DNA of 64,000 nt from Phenylobacterium sp. (GCF_016124325.1 NZ_WGNY01000013.1:1-64000), one strand, 5' to 3'. Numbered from the stretch's first letter, positions 1 to 8,347 are shown. Made by a program: numbers and translations. The notes: generated by a model not told the origin, from the sequence alone.

Positions 1-1764
1 CACCGGCTCGCCGTGGCCGCGGGCGCCCGGCAGCTTGTCGCAGCCCAGGGTGAAGAAGCGGCCGTCGGAGGCGAAGATCACCAGCTTGTCGGTGGTCTCG
101 GCCGGGACGGCGAAGGCCAGCTTGTCGCCCTCCTTGAACTTGAGTTCGGAGGGGTCGTCGACGCGGCCCTTGGCGGCGCGGATCCAGCCCCGCTCGGAGA
201 GGATGACGGTGATCGGCTCGCGCACGATCATCGCCTCCAGGGCGGCCTCGGCGTCGACCGCGGGGGCGTCGGCGAAGATGGAGCGGCGGCGGTTGAGATC
301 GGCGCCCAGGGCGTCCTTCACGTGGCGCAGGCCCTCGCCCACCAGCCTCCACTGGGCGCGGTCGTCGGCGAGCATGGCGGTGATGCCGTCGCGCTCCTCG
401 CTGAGCTCGGCGTGCTCGCGGCGGATCTCCATCTCCTCCAGCCGGGCGAGCTGGCGCAGGCGGGTGTTGAGGATGGCGTCGGCCTGGATCTCGGTGAGGC
501 CGAAGGTCTCGATCAGCTTGGCCTTGGGCTCCTCCTCGTAGCGGACGATGCGGATCACCTCGTCGAGGTTGAGGTAGGCGATCATCAGCCCGTCGAGGAT
601 GTGGAGGCGGGCCTCGATCTTCTCCAGGCGGTGGCGGGCGCGGCGGACCAGCACCTCGCGGCGGTGGTCGAGGAAGGCGGCGAGCGCCTGCTTGAGGCTC
701 ATGACGCCGGGCGTGCCGCGGGCGTCGAGGACGTTGAGGTTGACGCTGAAGCGGTTTTCGAGGGCCGAGAGCTTGAAGAGGCTCTCCATCAGCACCTCGG
801 CCTCGACGTTGCGGCTCTTGGGTTCGAGCACGAGGCGGACGTCCTCGGCGGACTCGTCGCGCACGTCGCCCAGCAGCGGGGCCTTCTTGGTCTCGATCAG
901 GCCGGCGAGCTGTTCGACCAGATCGGCCTTCTTCACCTGATATGGGATCTCGGTGATGACGATCTGGTAGGTCCCGCGGCCGGTGTCCTCCTTCTCCCAC
1001 TTGGCCCGCACGCGCACGCCGCCACGGCCGGTGGAATAGGTCTCGATGAGCGAGGCGCGCGGCTCGACGATGACGCCGCCAGTGGGGAAGTCGGGGCCGG
1101 CCACGTGGGTCATCAGAGCCTCGACGGAGGCGTCCGGCTGGTCGAGCAGCATGAGGCAGGCGTCGATCAGCTCGGCGGCGTTGTGCGGCGGGATCGAGGT
1201 GGCCATGCCCACCGCGATGCCGGTGGAGCCGTTGGCGAGCAGGTTGGGGAAGCCGGCCGGCAGGACCACCGGCTCCTCGTCGGAACCATCGTAGGTGGGC
1301 TTGAAGTCGACGGCGTCCTCGTCGATGCCGTCGAGCAGCAGCTCGGCCGCCGTGGTCAGGCGGCACTCGGTGTAGCGCATGGCGGCGGGGTTATCGCCGT
1401 CGATGTTGCCGAAGTTGCCCTGGCCGTCGACCAGCGGATAGCGCTGGGCGAAGTCCTGGGCCATGCGCACGAGGGTGTCGTAGATCGCCTGGTCGCCGTG
1501 CGGGTGGTAGCTGCCCATGACGTCGCCCACGACCTTGGCGCACTTGCGCGCCGTGGCGCCGGGGCCGAGGCGCATCTCGCGCATGGCGTGGAGCACGCGG
1601 CGCTGGACGGGCTTGAGGCCATCGCGCACGTCGGGCAGCGCCCGGTCGGTGATGACGCTGAGCGCATAGGCCAGGTAGCGGCGGGAGAGCGCCTCGGAGA
1701 GCGGCTCGTCGATGATGCGGTCGTGTTCGCCGGGGCCGTCCGGCGGCGGAGTGTCGAGAGGCAT
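1..1764 (-). CDS. parC: DNA topoisomerase IV subunit A (ParC), C-terminus beyond the left edge
   Basis: ParC is the DNA-breaking subunit of topoisomerase IV, which decatenates daughter chromosomes together with ParE. The first 588 codons are present and no stop is reached. The N-terminal block contains [14 protein letters not shown] and [13 protein letters not shown], and the catalytic tyrosine lies in [10 protein letters not shown] (about Tyr131). A GTG two codons upstream (1770) is an alternative start, and an in-frame TAG sits just ahead of it. The position equivalent to E. coli ParC Ser80 is Gln92. GyrA was considered, but the residue pattern and the neighbourhood (recO on the same strand, 1.5 kb upstream) fit ParC better. 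Confidence 0.93.
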   Translation of the reverse strand, partial: MPLDTPPPDGPGEHDRIIDEPLSEALSRRYLAYALSVITDRALPDVRDGLKPVQRRVLHAMREMRLGPGATARKCAKVVGDVMGSYHPHGDQAIYDTLVRMAQDFAQRYPLVDGQGNFGNIDGDNPAAMRYTECRLTTAAELLLDGIDEDAVDFKPTYDGSDEEPVVLPAGFPNLLANGSTGIAVGMATSIPPHNAAELIDACLMLLDQPDASVEALMTHVAGPDFPTGGVIVEPRASLIETYSTGRGGVRVRAKWEKEDTGRGTYQIVITEIPYQVKKADLVEQLAGLIETKKAPLLGDVRDESAEDVRLVLEPKSRNVEAEVLMESLFKLSALENRFSVNLNVLDARGTPGVMSLKQALAAFLDHRREVLVRRARHRLEKIEARLHILDGLMIAYLNLDEVIRIVRYEEEPKAKLIETFGLTEIQADAILNTRLRQLARLEEMEIRREHAELSEERDGITAMLADDRAQWRLVGEGLRHVKDALGADLNRRRSIFADAPAVDAEAALEAMIVREPITVILSERGWIRAAKGRVDDPSELKFKEGDKLAFAVPAETTDKLVIFASDGRFFTLGCDKLPGARGHGEPV

Positions 1765-1830
1765 GGGCACGTTCTAGCGCGGTGCGGGATTCGGGGCGAC
1801 GCCACAGCGCGCCGCAGGCGCCGGATTCCG

Positions 1831-1903
1831 GAACCACGGATGACACGGAGGGCACGGATGACGCCGGCGCCGACATCCGTGTGATCCGTGAAATCCGTGG
1901 TTC
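1831..1903. repeat. Intergenic palindromic repeat element
   Basis: In the gap upstream of parC, GAACCACGGAT (1831-1841) is matched by its exact reverse complement ATCCGTGGTTC (1893-1903). Inside this pair, CACGGAT (1853-1859) and ATCCGTG (1875-1881) form a second inverted pair. The CACGGATGA word also repeats directly. The element could fold into a nested hairpin in RNA. The layout resembles a dispersed intergenic palindrome, but only one copy is seen here. Confidence 0.6.
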
Positions 1904-1928
1904 GACGGATCGCGCTGCGCGCGGGCGG

Positions 1929-2372
1929 TCAGAACGGCAGGGGCTGGAGGTCGGGCTCCAGCCAGGCGCGGCGGGCCTCGACGCTGAAGAGGCGCTCACG
2001 GCTCCAGTAGGCCAGGAGCCAGTCCGAGCGGGCCATGGGCGAGGCCAGGAGCTCGGCCAGCACCGCGCTGAGCGGCCGGCCCGGATGGGCGGCCAGGACG
2101 GCCTGCGCGGCCCTCAGCGAGGCCTGGGTGATGGTCTCGTGGTAGCCCTCGGTGTCGGTGTTGGCGACGCCCGTGGCCGCGTTGTAGGCGCGGATCAGGC
2201 CCGGCATCTCGGCGAAGGCGTCGCCGCCGAGGCGGGTGAGCAGCCACAGGGCCGCGGCGAAGTGGGCGGCGTGCGTCCACCGCGCCTTCGGCAGGGTGCG
2301 CGCGGCGACGCCGGCGCCGATGGCTTCGATATCCTCATCCGAAAAAGGATCGGGGGTGACGTGAGGCGGCAT
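1929..2372 (-). CDS. Conserved hypothetical protein with WTHAAH and GYHETIT histidine motifs
   Basis: This encodes a 147-residue soluble protein with no signal peptide or membrane segment. Its conserved-looking features are a WTHAAHF segment near residue 32, a YNAATGV segment and a GYHETIT segment. The spaced histidines suggest a metal or substrate site, but I cannot assign a function. The ATG at 2372 is chosen because a GGAG ribosome-binding site lies about 8 bases upstream. A rho-independent terminator sits 39 bases upstream of the start, preceded by a tiny ORF and a promoter, so expression may depend on terminator read-through. It is probably separate from the parC transcript, since a 165-base gap follows. 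Confidence 0.75.
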   Translation of the reverse strand: MPPHVTPDPFSDEDIEAIGAGVAARTLPKARWTHAAHFAAALWLLTRLGGDAFAEMPGLIRAYNAATGVANTDTEGYHETITQASLRAAQAVLAAHPGRPLSAVLAELLASPMARSDWLLAYWSRERLFSVEARRAWLEPDLQPLPF

Positions 2373-2411
2373 GGAAAGGTCTCCAGGAGCCGCGGCGGGA
2401 TCGCCCAAGCA

Positions 2412-2433
2412 AAAACCCCGCCGGGGCGGGGTT
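2412..2433 (-). terminator. Rho-independent terminator between leader ORF and 147-aa gene
   Basis: AAAACCCCGCC and GGCGGGGTTT form a near-perfect GC-rich stem. Read on the minus strand, the stem is followed by a run of five T residues. It lies after the small ORF (2464-2553) and before the start of the 147-residue protein, so it would end or attenuate that transcript. An AAA/TTT flank on the other side means it could also work weakly in the plus direction. Confidence 0.8.
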
Positions 2434-2463
2434 TGCGGTGTTCTGCTCGGGCGGGACGACGAC

Positions 2464-2553
2464 CTAGGCCGGGGCTCCCAAGCAGGCGCGCGCAAACACC
2501 GCCGCGACGCGGCGCTGCTGCGTATTGGCCTGGCTGGTTTTCGACCGGGTCAT
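2464..2553 (-). CDS. Putative 29-residue leader peptide
   Basis: This is a 29-codon ORF, MTRSKTSQANTQQRR followed by a short Ala/Val-rich tail ending in GAPA, too short for routine gene calling. Evidence for expression comes from context. A promoter matching the Caulobacter housekeeping consensus ends only 8 bases upstream of the ATG, and a strong intrinsic terminator begins 30 bases after the stop codon. There is no Shine-Dalgarno sequence, so translation would be close to leaderless. It may be a leader peptide controlling the downstream 147-residue gene, or the unit may be a small RNA whose ORF is incidental. Codon composition does not discriminate. Confidence 0.4.
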   Translation of the reverse strand: MTRSKTSQANTQQRRVAAVFARACLGAPA

Positions 2554-2561
2554 GGGCGCGG

Positions 2562-2589
2562 CTTCTAGCTTAACGGGCGATAGGGTCAA
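2562..2589 (-). promoter_or_regulatory. Housekeeping sigma promoter for the leader transcript
   Basis: On the minus strand the sequence reads TTGACCC, 13 bases, then GCTAGAAG. The Caulobacter housekeeping consensus is TTGACGS-N10-14-GCTANAWC, so both boxes differ by one base and the spacing fits. Transcription would begin within a few bases of the small ORF's ATG at 2553. Confidence 0.6.
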
Positions 2590-2664
2590 TAAGCCGCATA
2601 CGATGAACCCCAAATCACTATGTCGCTTTAAGACGGCGTAACCGCGGGCGGCCAGCGTGATGGC

Positions 2665-3319
2665 ATGTTGCTGTCGCCGCCCCGGATGGACGTGCGCGCC
2701 TGGCTCGCGCTCGCCTTGAACGGCCCCATCGCCATGCTGGCGCTGGCGGTGGCGGTGACGCATGAGGGCGTGCTGCGGCTGGTGGGCTTCGCGCTGGTGC
2801 TGGTGCTGGCGCCGTCGCTGGCGCTGTCGGTGCGATCGGTGAAGGCCAGCCTGCGCGGGGCCAACGACCGGCTGGAGCTGTCGCCGGCGCGGCCGCTGGA
2901 CCACCTGCTGCTGATCGCCTTCTTCCTGGGGCTGGCCGGGGCCTGCGCTGTGCTGCTGACCGCGGCGATCCGCTTCCGGCTGGACAGCGGGACGATCCTC
3001 CTGGGCCTGGGCGTGGCCGGACCGCCGCTGGGCGTGATCACCGCCCTCTACATCCTGGTCCACATGTTCCGCCCCGCGCCGGGCCTGCGGGCCGACCACG
3101 ACGGCCTGCTGATCAAGGCGACCGGCGAGGTGCTGGCCTGGAAGGACGTGGAGCAGATCCGCCTGCGCCACCGCTGGGTGCGGCTGTCGGAGCTGCGGAT
3201 CGTGGTGCGCCACGTCTCGGGCGTCTTGATCGTGCGCCGGGTTCCAGTGCCGATCGGGTTCCCGCCGGGCGCCCTGCCCCGCGTGCTGCGCTACGCCAAG
3301 GCGCGGATGGCGGGACTAG
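2665..3319 (+). CDS. Membrane protein with C-terminal PH-like domain, apparent frameshift at the last codons
   Basis: Four hydrophobic segments fall at about residues 10-30, 32-50, 75-100 and 110-130. They are followed by a soluble region of about 85 residues (GLLIKATGEVLAWKDVEQIRL onwards) that looks like a bacterial PH-type domain. The function is unknown. As sequenced, the frame lacks a stop and would run to 4182, antisense through all of recO. Removing one G from the GGG run at 3312-3314 would end the protein at TAG 3317-3319, sharing CTAG with the recO stop, as other convergent pairs here do. I therefore place the end at 3319. A second ATG at 2686 is an alternative start. Neither start has a good ribosome-binding site. 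Confidence 0.55.
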
Positions 3320-4047
3320 AGCCGGCCGGCTTCGCGCAGCCGGTCCAGGAGCCAGAGGCGCGCCGGTGGCAGCGGGCGGTTCACCGGACCATAGACGAAC
3401 ATCTCGAGGAAATGGCCCGTGAGGCCGAGGCCCGCGCCGACGTCGCCGGGCCTGAGGCCGGTCTGGGCCGAGAGCATGAAGGGCGGGAGCGGCAGGAGCC
3501 GATCCTTGTAGGGTTCGCCGGCGGCCCGGGAGACGGCGCGGCCGGTGCGGGGGCTGACGTAGACGAGGTCGTCGACAGCGCCGGTGGCGGCGCACCTGGA
3601 GAGGTCGAGGCCGAAGCCGAGGTCCTGCAGCAACCCCGCCTCGTAGCGGACGAAGACGGCGGGCCAGATGTCCGGGTCGCCGAACGCCGCGCAGAGCGCT
3701 TCGAAGGCGAGGAAAGCCCCTGGATGGGGTTCGCGCTCGGGCAGGGCCCCGGCGGCGACGGCGGCGGCGGCGGCGAGGCCGCTGAGGGCCAGGGCGTCGT
3801 CGAACAGGTCGGCGGGTCCGGCGCCCACGGGTTCGAGGCTGGCCGAGCCGAGCTGGTCGGAGACGCGGGCCCGGTAGCGGGCGACCACGCGGGCGCCGGC
3901 CTGGAGCACGGGCTTGAGCCTGCGCCCCGCGCCGCCGGCGACGTGGGCGGCGTAGCGGCCGTGGGCGGCGGTGAGCAGCTCGACGATGGCGCCGCTCTCG
4001 CCGAAGGGCCGCGCGGAGAGCACGAAGGCGTCGTCCTCGAATTCCAT
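3316..4047 (-). CDS. recO: DNA repair protein RecO
   Basis: RecO mediates RecA loading in the RecFOR recombination pathway. The 243-residue product is of normal length. It has the N-terminal OB-fold strand pattern (DDAFVLSARPFGESGAIVEL) and the C-terminal helical domain with SPRTGRAVSRAAGEPY and HFLEMFVYG. The four-cysteine zinc site of some RecO proteins is not evident. The ATG at 4047 is the conserved start, though its upstream region overlaps a short plus-strand coding remnant. In Caulobacter-type genomes recO directly follows era. Here the two are separated by nearly 8 kb. Confidence 0.92.
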   Translation of the reverse strand: MEFEDDAFVLSARPFGESGAIVELLTAAHGRYAAHVAGGAGRRLKPVLQAGARVVARYRARVSDQLGSASLEPVGAGPADLFDDALALSGLAAAAAVAAGALPEREPHPGAFLAFEALCAAFGDPDIWPAVFVRYEAGLLQDLGFGLDLSRCAATGAVDDLVYVSPRTGRAVSRAAGEPYKDRLLPLPPFMLSAQTGLRPGDVGAGLGLTGHFLEMFVYGPVNRPLPPARLWLLDRLREAGRL

Positions 4048-4059
4048 CAGCGGGATCCT

Positions 4060-4182
4060 GAAGCGGCCGAGGCGATCATCCTGACCCCCGAGTATGAGGC
4101 CGCCCTGGCCGAGCTCAAGGCGCTGGCCGAGCAGTACCGCGCCGAGCTGGTCGAGCGGGAGCCCGAAAAGCTGAGCGCATAG
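4060..4182 (+). other. Possible coding remnant (C-terminal fragment)
   Basis: The plus strand encodes a natural-looking amphipathic stretch, ILTPEYEAALAELKALAEQY, ending at EPEKLSA and a TAG stop. It has no ATG, GTG or TTG start in frame for hundreds of bases except inside the antisense frame of recO. It reads like the tail of a small helical protein, possibly a truncated gene left at the junction of the block separating recO from era. The rest of the 297-base gap up to 4344 shows nothing clear beyond the ribosome-binding site for the next gene. Confidence 0.25.
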
Positions 4183-4344
4183 ATCGCGCACCCCGGCGCG
4201 GCGGCGGCGGGCGTGAGGCGATGGACGTCGCGATCGATCATGGACGCTGATGTATGGGCGGCGCCGGCCGGAGGAAAGCGCCGGGACCGCGCCGACCCTG
4301 GCGCGGCTCTTGCATCGCGGGCGGCCTGAAGGATCATATGGTTC

Positions 4345-4896
4345 ATGTCCACGGCGACGAAGGCATCGGGGTACGAGCGGCCGGCGATCGCCCCGGCGCT
4401 TCTCGCGCGCCACTATGACGAGCTGCGGCGGGTGGCGCGGCGGATCATCTGCTCGGACGGCCAGCGACATCATCTCCAGGCGACCGAACTGGTGAACGAG
4501 GCGGTGCTCCGCCTCATCGCCTCGGGACTCGAAAGCATCGAACGCCGCGAACACCTGCTGGCGCTGGCCGCGCGCACGATGCGCCGCGTGCTGATCGACG
4601 AGGCCCGCCGGGCGCGCGCGGCCAAGCGCCAGGCGCCGAAGCTGCTGACCGCCTGGCCCGGCGGCCCGCAGGCCGGGCTCGACGTGGAGGCGCTCGACGA
4701 CGCCATCGCCGCGCTGGAAGCGTTCTCGCCGGAGCATAGCCGCATCGTGGAGCTGCGCTTCGGCCTGGGGCTCACGGTCGAGGAGACCGCTCGCCTCATC
4801 GGGCTGCCGGAACGAACGGTCAAACGACGATGGCAGGCGGCGCGGGCCTGGCTGCACGATCATCTCACGACCGATGGCCAGGCCGACGGATCCTGA
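4345..4896 (+). CDS. ECF-type RNA polymerase sigma factor (TIGR02999-like)
   Basis: This 183-residue sigma-70 family protein has a region 2 (ARHYDELRRVARRI, ATELVNEAVLRLI, then MRRVLIDEARR) and a region 4 (HSRIVELRFGLGLTVEETAR with LPERTVKRRWQAARAWL). The LQATELVNEAxLRL and MRRVLIDEARR signatures match the TIGR02999 group, which is common in Planctomycetes, Acidobacteria and some Proteobacteria. An AAGGAT ribosome-binding site precedes the ATG. The gene overlaps the following kinase by 23 bases and no anti-sigma gene is nearby, so the kinase is the likely regulator (inference). Confidence 0.85.
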   Translation: MSTATKASGYERPAIAPALLARHYDELRRVARRIICSDGQRHHLQATELVNEAVLRLIASGLESIERREHLLALAARTMRRVLIDEARRARAAKRQAPKLLTAWPGGPQAGLDVEALDDAIAALEAFSPEHSRIVELRFGLGLTVEETARLIGLPERTVKRRWQAARAWLHDHLTTDGQADGS

Positions 4897-7174
4897 GGTC
4901 GAACGCGCGGCGCTGGCGCTGTTCGAGCGCCTGAACGCCGCGCCCCGGTCGCGCGGGCGAATCCTGAAGGGCGTCCCGACAGCGGTCCGCGCGCGGGCCG
5001 CGGCGCTGGAAGCCGGGGCCGACGCGGCCGAGGCCCTGATGTCCACGGGCCCTGGGGCCGGGCTGATCTCGCCGCCCGAGCGGGTGGGGCCGTTCCGCCT
5101 CACCGAGCTGATCGGCATGGGCGGCATGGGCGGCGTCTGGCGCGCCGAACGCGACGACGGCCTCTACGAACAGGTGGTGGCGGTCAAGTTCATCCACGCC
5201 GAGCTGGGCGAAGCGGCGGCCGAACGCTTCGCCGTGGAGCGTCGGCTTCTGGCCAAGCTCGAAACGCCGACCATCGCGCGCCTGATCGACGGCGGCGTGA
5301 CGGCCGACGGCGTGCCGTACCTGGTGATGGAGTATGTCGAAGGCCTCCCGATCGACGAGGCCGTCGCCGGACAGCCGTTGCCCGACGCCGTCCGCCGGTT
5401 CGCCGACGCGGCCGAGGCGGTGCAGTTCGCGCACAGCCGGCTGGTGGTGCACGGCGACCTGAAGCCGTCCAACATCCTGGTCGACCGCGACGGCCGCGTG
5501 CGGCTGCTGGACTTCGGCGTGGCGCGCCTGCTGGACGCCGAGGCGGATGACGGCCCCGCCCCCCTCACCCGCGCCTACGCCAGCCCCGAACGCCTCGCCG
5601 GCGGCCCGCCCAGCATCGCCGACGACGTCCATGCGCTGGGCGTCATGCTGCGCGAACTGGCCGGCGGCCGCGCCGACGCCGACCTCGCCGCCATCGCCGA
5701 TCGTGCCGCCGCGCCCGTCGAGGCCGACCGCTACGGCAGCGTCGCGGCGATGATCGCCGACCTGGAACGCTGGCGGGACCGCCTGCCGGTCAGCGCCCGT
5801 CCCAACAGCGTCGCCTACCGCGCCCGCCTGTTCATGGCCCGCCACGCCGTGGGCGTGACCGCCAGCGCCCTTGCGATCCTGGCGCTCACCGCGACCGCCG
5901 TCGTCGCCACCGCCAACTACCTCACCGCCGAGCGCGCGCGCACGCAGGCGGAGCAGCGGTTCGGCGAGGTCCGGGCGCTGTCGCGCTACATGCTGTTTCC
6001 GCTCTACGACCGCCTCGCCGGCGCGCCCGGCACCGTGGAAGCCCGCGCCGAGCTGGCCGCCACCGCGCGGCGCTACCTCGACCGGCTGGCCGCCTCGCCC
6101 GACGCGCCGGCCGACCTGCGGCTGGAGATCGCCCAGGGCTACCGGAGGCTCGCCCGCGTGCAGGGCGTCTCGGGCGTCGCCAGCCTGGGACGGCCCAGCG
6201 AGGCGGCCGTCTCGCTGGCGGCGGCCGAGCGGCTGGCCGACCAGTTGCGGCGCGCCGATCCCCGGGCCGCCGAGCCGCTGGAGCTGCTGGGCTGGATCGA
6301 GGCCGACCGTTGGACGCTCGCGCCCGACAACGCCGACTCCGCCCGGATCAACGCCCGCGCCCGCACCGATTTCGACCAGGCCCTGGCCCTGGACCCGAAC
6401 CGACCGCTCGCCCGGCTCGGCCTGATCGAGACCCAGAAGAACCGCGCCTACGACCTCATCTGGGCCGCCAACAAGCCCGCGGACGCCATCCCCATCCTGC
6501 ACGCCGCCCTGGCCGACCTGCGCGCGCGCCGCATCGGCGGCGAGGAGGCGCGGCTGCTGGAAGTGAACCTGCTCAATCGCCTCGGCGACGCCACCTACAA
6601 CGCCGGCGACGTGCCCGGCTCGCTCGGCCCCTACCGCGAGGCCGAACGGCTCGTGGACGCGCGGCTGGCCAGGGGCGAGGCGCTGGAGTGGCTCGCCGCC
6701 AAGGGCGAGAGCGACTGGAACGTGTCCGGGTCGCTGGGCGACACCGGCCAGCTCGAGCCCGCGCTGGCGAAGGCGCGCCATGGCGTCTCGACGATGCAGC
6801 GCGTGCTCTCCTACGGCTCCGACGCCCACGCCGAGAAGCGCCTGCTCATCCTCTACGGGCAGGAGGCGGGCCTGCTGGCCGAACTCGGCCGGCATCGGGA
6901 CGCCATCGAGCCGGCGCTGCAGTCGGTGACGCTGCGCGAGGCCCGGGCCGCCCTGGAGCCGGACGACCCGCAGCGCGCCCGCGACCTGGCGATCGGGCTG
7001 GAGACCGCTTCCCACGTCTTCGCGCGCGGCGGCCGGCGGGCCGAGGCCTGCCGCCTGGCGACGCGCTCGGCCGAGCGCTGGGCGATGATCGCGGCGCGGG
7101 GCCGGCTCAGCAAACGCGACGCCGAGAAGAACCAGCCCGCCGCCGCCAAGGCGCGCGACGACTACTGTCGCTAG
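4874..7174 (+). CDS. Transmembrane serine/threonine protein kinase with C-terminal TPR-like region
   Basis: This 766-residue protein has a Hanks-type kinase domain at about 71-300: glycine loop GMGGMGG (81-87), VAVK (Lys105), Glu122, catalytic loop HGDLKPSN (Asp195, Asn200) and DFG at 213-215. HGD replaces the usual HRD, so it is a non-RD kinase, with a short activation loop ending in APE-like SPE. A single membrane segment lies at about 320-345. About 400 residues of helical repeats follow, with a TPR-like character, ending outside the membrane. It begins inside the sigma factor gene, so the two are surely co-expressed. Phosphorylation of the sigma factor is plausible by analogy with the EcfP/PknT pair of Vibrio, but unproven. 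Confidence 0.88.
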   Translation: MARPTDPEVERAALALFERLNAAPRSRGRILKGVPTAVRARAAALEAGADAAEALMSTGPGAGLISPPERVGPFRLTELIGMGGMGGVWRAERDDGLYEQVVAVKFIHAELGEAAAERFAVERRLLAKLETPTIARLIDGGVTADGVPYLVMEYVEGLPIDEAVAGQPLPDAVRRFADAAEAVQFAHSRLVVHGDLKPSNILVDRDGRVRLLDFGVARLLDAEADDGPAPLTRAYASPERLAGGPPSIADDVHALGVMLRELAGGRADADLAAIADRAAAPVEADRYGSVAAMIADLERWRDRLPVSARPNSVAYRARLFMARHAVGVTASALAILALTATAVVATANYLTAERARTQAEQRFGEVRALSRYMLFPLYDRLAGAPGTVEARAELAATARRYLDRLAASPDAPADLRLEIAQGYRRLARVQGVSGVASLGRPSEAAVSLAAAERLADQLRRADPRAAEPLELLGWIEADRWTLAPDNADSARINARARTDFDQALALDPNRPLARLGLIETQKNRAYDLIWAANKPADAIPILHAALADLRARRIGGEEARLLEVNLLNRLGDATYNAGDVPGSLGPYREAERLVDARLARGEALEWLAAKGESDWNVSGSLGDTGQLEPALAKARHGVSTMQRVLSYGSDAHAEKRLLILYGQEAGLLAELGRHRDAIEPALQSVTLREARAALEPDDPQRARDLAIGLETASHVFARGGRRAEACRLATRSAERWAMIAARGRLSKRDAEKNQPAAAKARDDYCR

Positions 7175-7296
7175 CGCCTTCCGAGCTTGACCGGCCGCGC
7201 GCCGGAAAAAAGTTCTCCGAACCGTGGCCCGCAATCCGCGGCGCCTGCGCACTCACTCTTTGGAACCGGCCATCGGCCGAAATTCAGGGGTGAGTT

Positions 7297-8271
7297 ATGC
7301 GTAGACGTCATCTTTTCACCACCGCGATCGTCGCGGCCGCAGCGATCTCAAGCCCGGCATGGGCGGACCACACCGTGGTCTATGGCGCGACCGCGAAGGC
7401 GTACGCAGCGGCGAAGGCCCACCAGGGGCCCACCGTGCACGGCTCCAGCGCCGAGAACAACACAGGGGTCGTGACGCTGGGCATCGATCCCAGCGGCGGC
7501 GCGGCGGAGGCCGGACCGTCCTCGCCCGGCGCCACCACCGTCCATGCCTCGGCCTACCAGCCCGGTGGCGCCGGGGAGCTCGCCTTCGACTCCAGCGCCT
7601 ACGCGGCGGCCAGCCTGGCGAGCGGCCAGCTGAAGGCCACGGTCGACAACACCTACGCCAACAACTTCGGCTCGCCGTTTGGGTTCGCGGACGCGTCCAT
7701 CACCGACACGCTCTACTTCACCAACACGACGGACCATGCGATCGCGCTGGATATCAGCTACGCCTTCGACGGCATGATCGCGCTCGGTCCCAACATGACC
7801 GACCAGGGCGGACGCGCGACGCTGTACCTCAGCGGCTGCGGCAGTTGCGGCGACATCTCCTTCGCCAACGGCGCGGGGCTGTTCAGCAACACCATGTCGT
7901 TCAACGAGGGCGGGGTGTACGCCTACGACAGCGCGCCCCAGTGGACGTTCGTCGCCAACCCGACCGGCGTCGGCGGCACGCTCTCGGCGACCCTGCTGGT
8001 GGGCGCCGGCCTGACCTCGCTGGGCATCGGCGGACGGCTCGAGCTCGACTGCCGCGGCGGCACCGACTGCCTCTTCGGCCATACCGCCAGCCTCGGCCTC
8101 GGCCCGCTGGCCGACGGCCTGTCGTACGCCTCGGAGTCCGGCGTGTTCCTGACCGACACCGGCGGCGGGCCGACGGGCGGCGTGCCGGAGCCCGGCGTGT
8201 GGGCGCTCATGATCCTCGGCTTCGGCGGCGCCGGAACGATGGTTCGGCGGCGCAGGGCGGCCCTCGCCTGA
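7297..8271 (+). CDS. PEPxxWA-CTERM sorting domain exported protein
   Basis: This 324-residue exported protein has an N-terminal signal peptide (MRRRHLFTTAIVAAAAISSPAWA) in its first 23 residues. The body is rich in Gly, Ala, Ser and Thr, with a CGSCGD cysteine pair and few charges. The C-terminus reads VPEPGVWALMILGFGGAG followed by RRRR, a classic PEP-CTERM anchor of the PEPxxWA subtype. Such proteins are processed by exosortase in systems linked to exopolysaccharide. No exosortase is in the window. An AGGGGTGAG ribosome-binding site precedes the ATG. It follows the kinase by 122 bases and may be a target of the sigma factor, but no matching promoter can be proven. Confidence 0.85.
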   Translation: MRRRHLFTTAIVAAAAISSPAWADHTVVYGATAKAYAAAKAHQGPTVHGSSAENNTGVVTLGIDPSGGAAEAGPSSPGATTVHASAYQPGGAGELAFDSSAYAAASLASGQLKATVDNTYANNFGSPFGFADASITDTLYFTNTTDHAIALDISYAFDGMIALGPNMTDQGGRATLYLSGCGSCGDISFANGAGLFSNTMSFNEGGVYAYDSAPQWTFVANPTGVGGTLSATLLVGAGLTSLGIGGRLELDCRGGTDCLFGHTASLGLGPLADGLSYASESGVFLTDTGGGPTGGVPEPGVWALMILGFGGAGTMVRRRRAALA

Positions 8272-8280
8272 CCAGCCGAA

Positions 8281-8329
8281 GCAGGTTCCCCCGTCCCGTC
8301 CCGCATGCGGGACGGGGGACCCGACCTGC
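8281..8329. terminator. Long bidirectional hairpin between convergent genes
   Basis: A perfect 22-base palindrome (8295-8316, CCCGTCCCGCA and its complement) is enclosed by the pair GCAGGT (8281-8286) and ACCTGC (8324-8329). It lies exactly between the ends of the convergent PEP-CTERM and N-acetyltransferase genes. There is no U-tract, so classical intrinsic termination is uncertain. It may still act as a 3-prime boundary for both transcripts. Confidence 0.5.
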
Positions 8330-8347
8330 GGGGCCCGATCCGCACCG

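Noticed and set aside
13..1884. A long plus-strand open frame across parC
   Set aside because: The minus strand encodes an intact ParC N-terminus with its catalytic tyrosine. The plus frame is Leu/Gly/Val/Glu-rich shadow sequence.
7261..7296. A GGAAC box upstream of the PEP-CTERM gene as a sigma-dependent promoter
   Set aside because: The expected -10 is missing at normal spacing and the box is too near the start codon.
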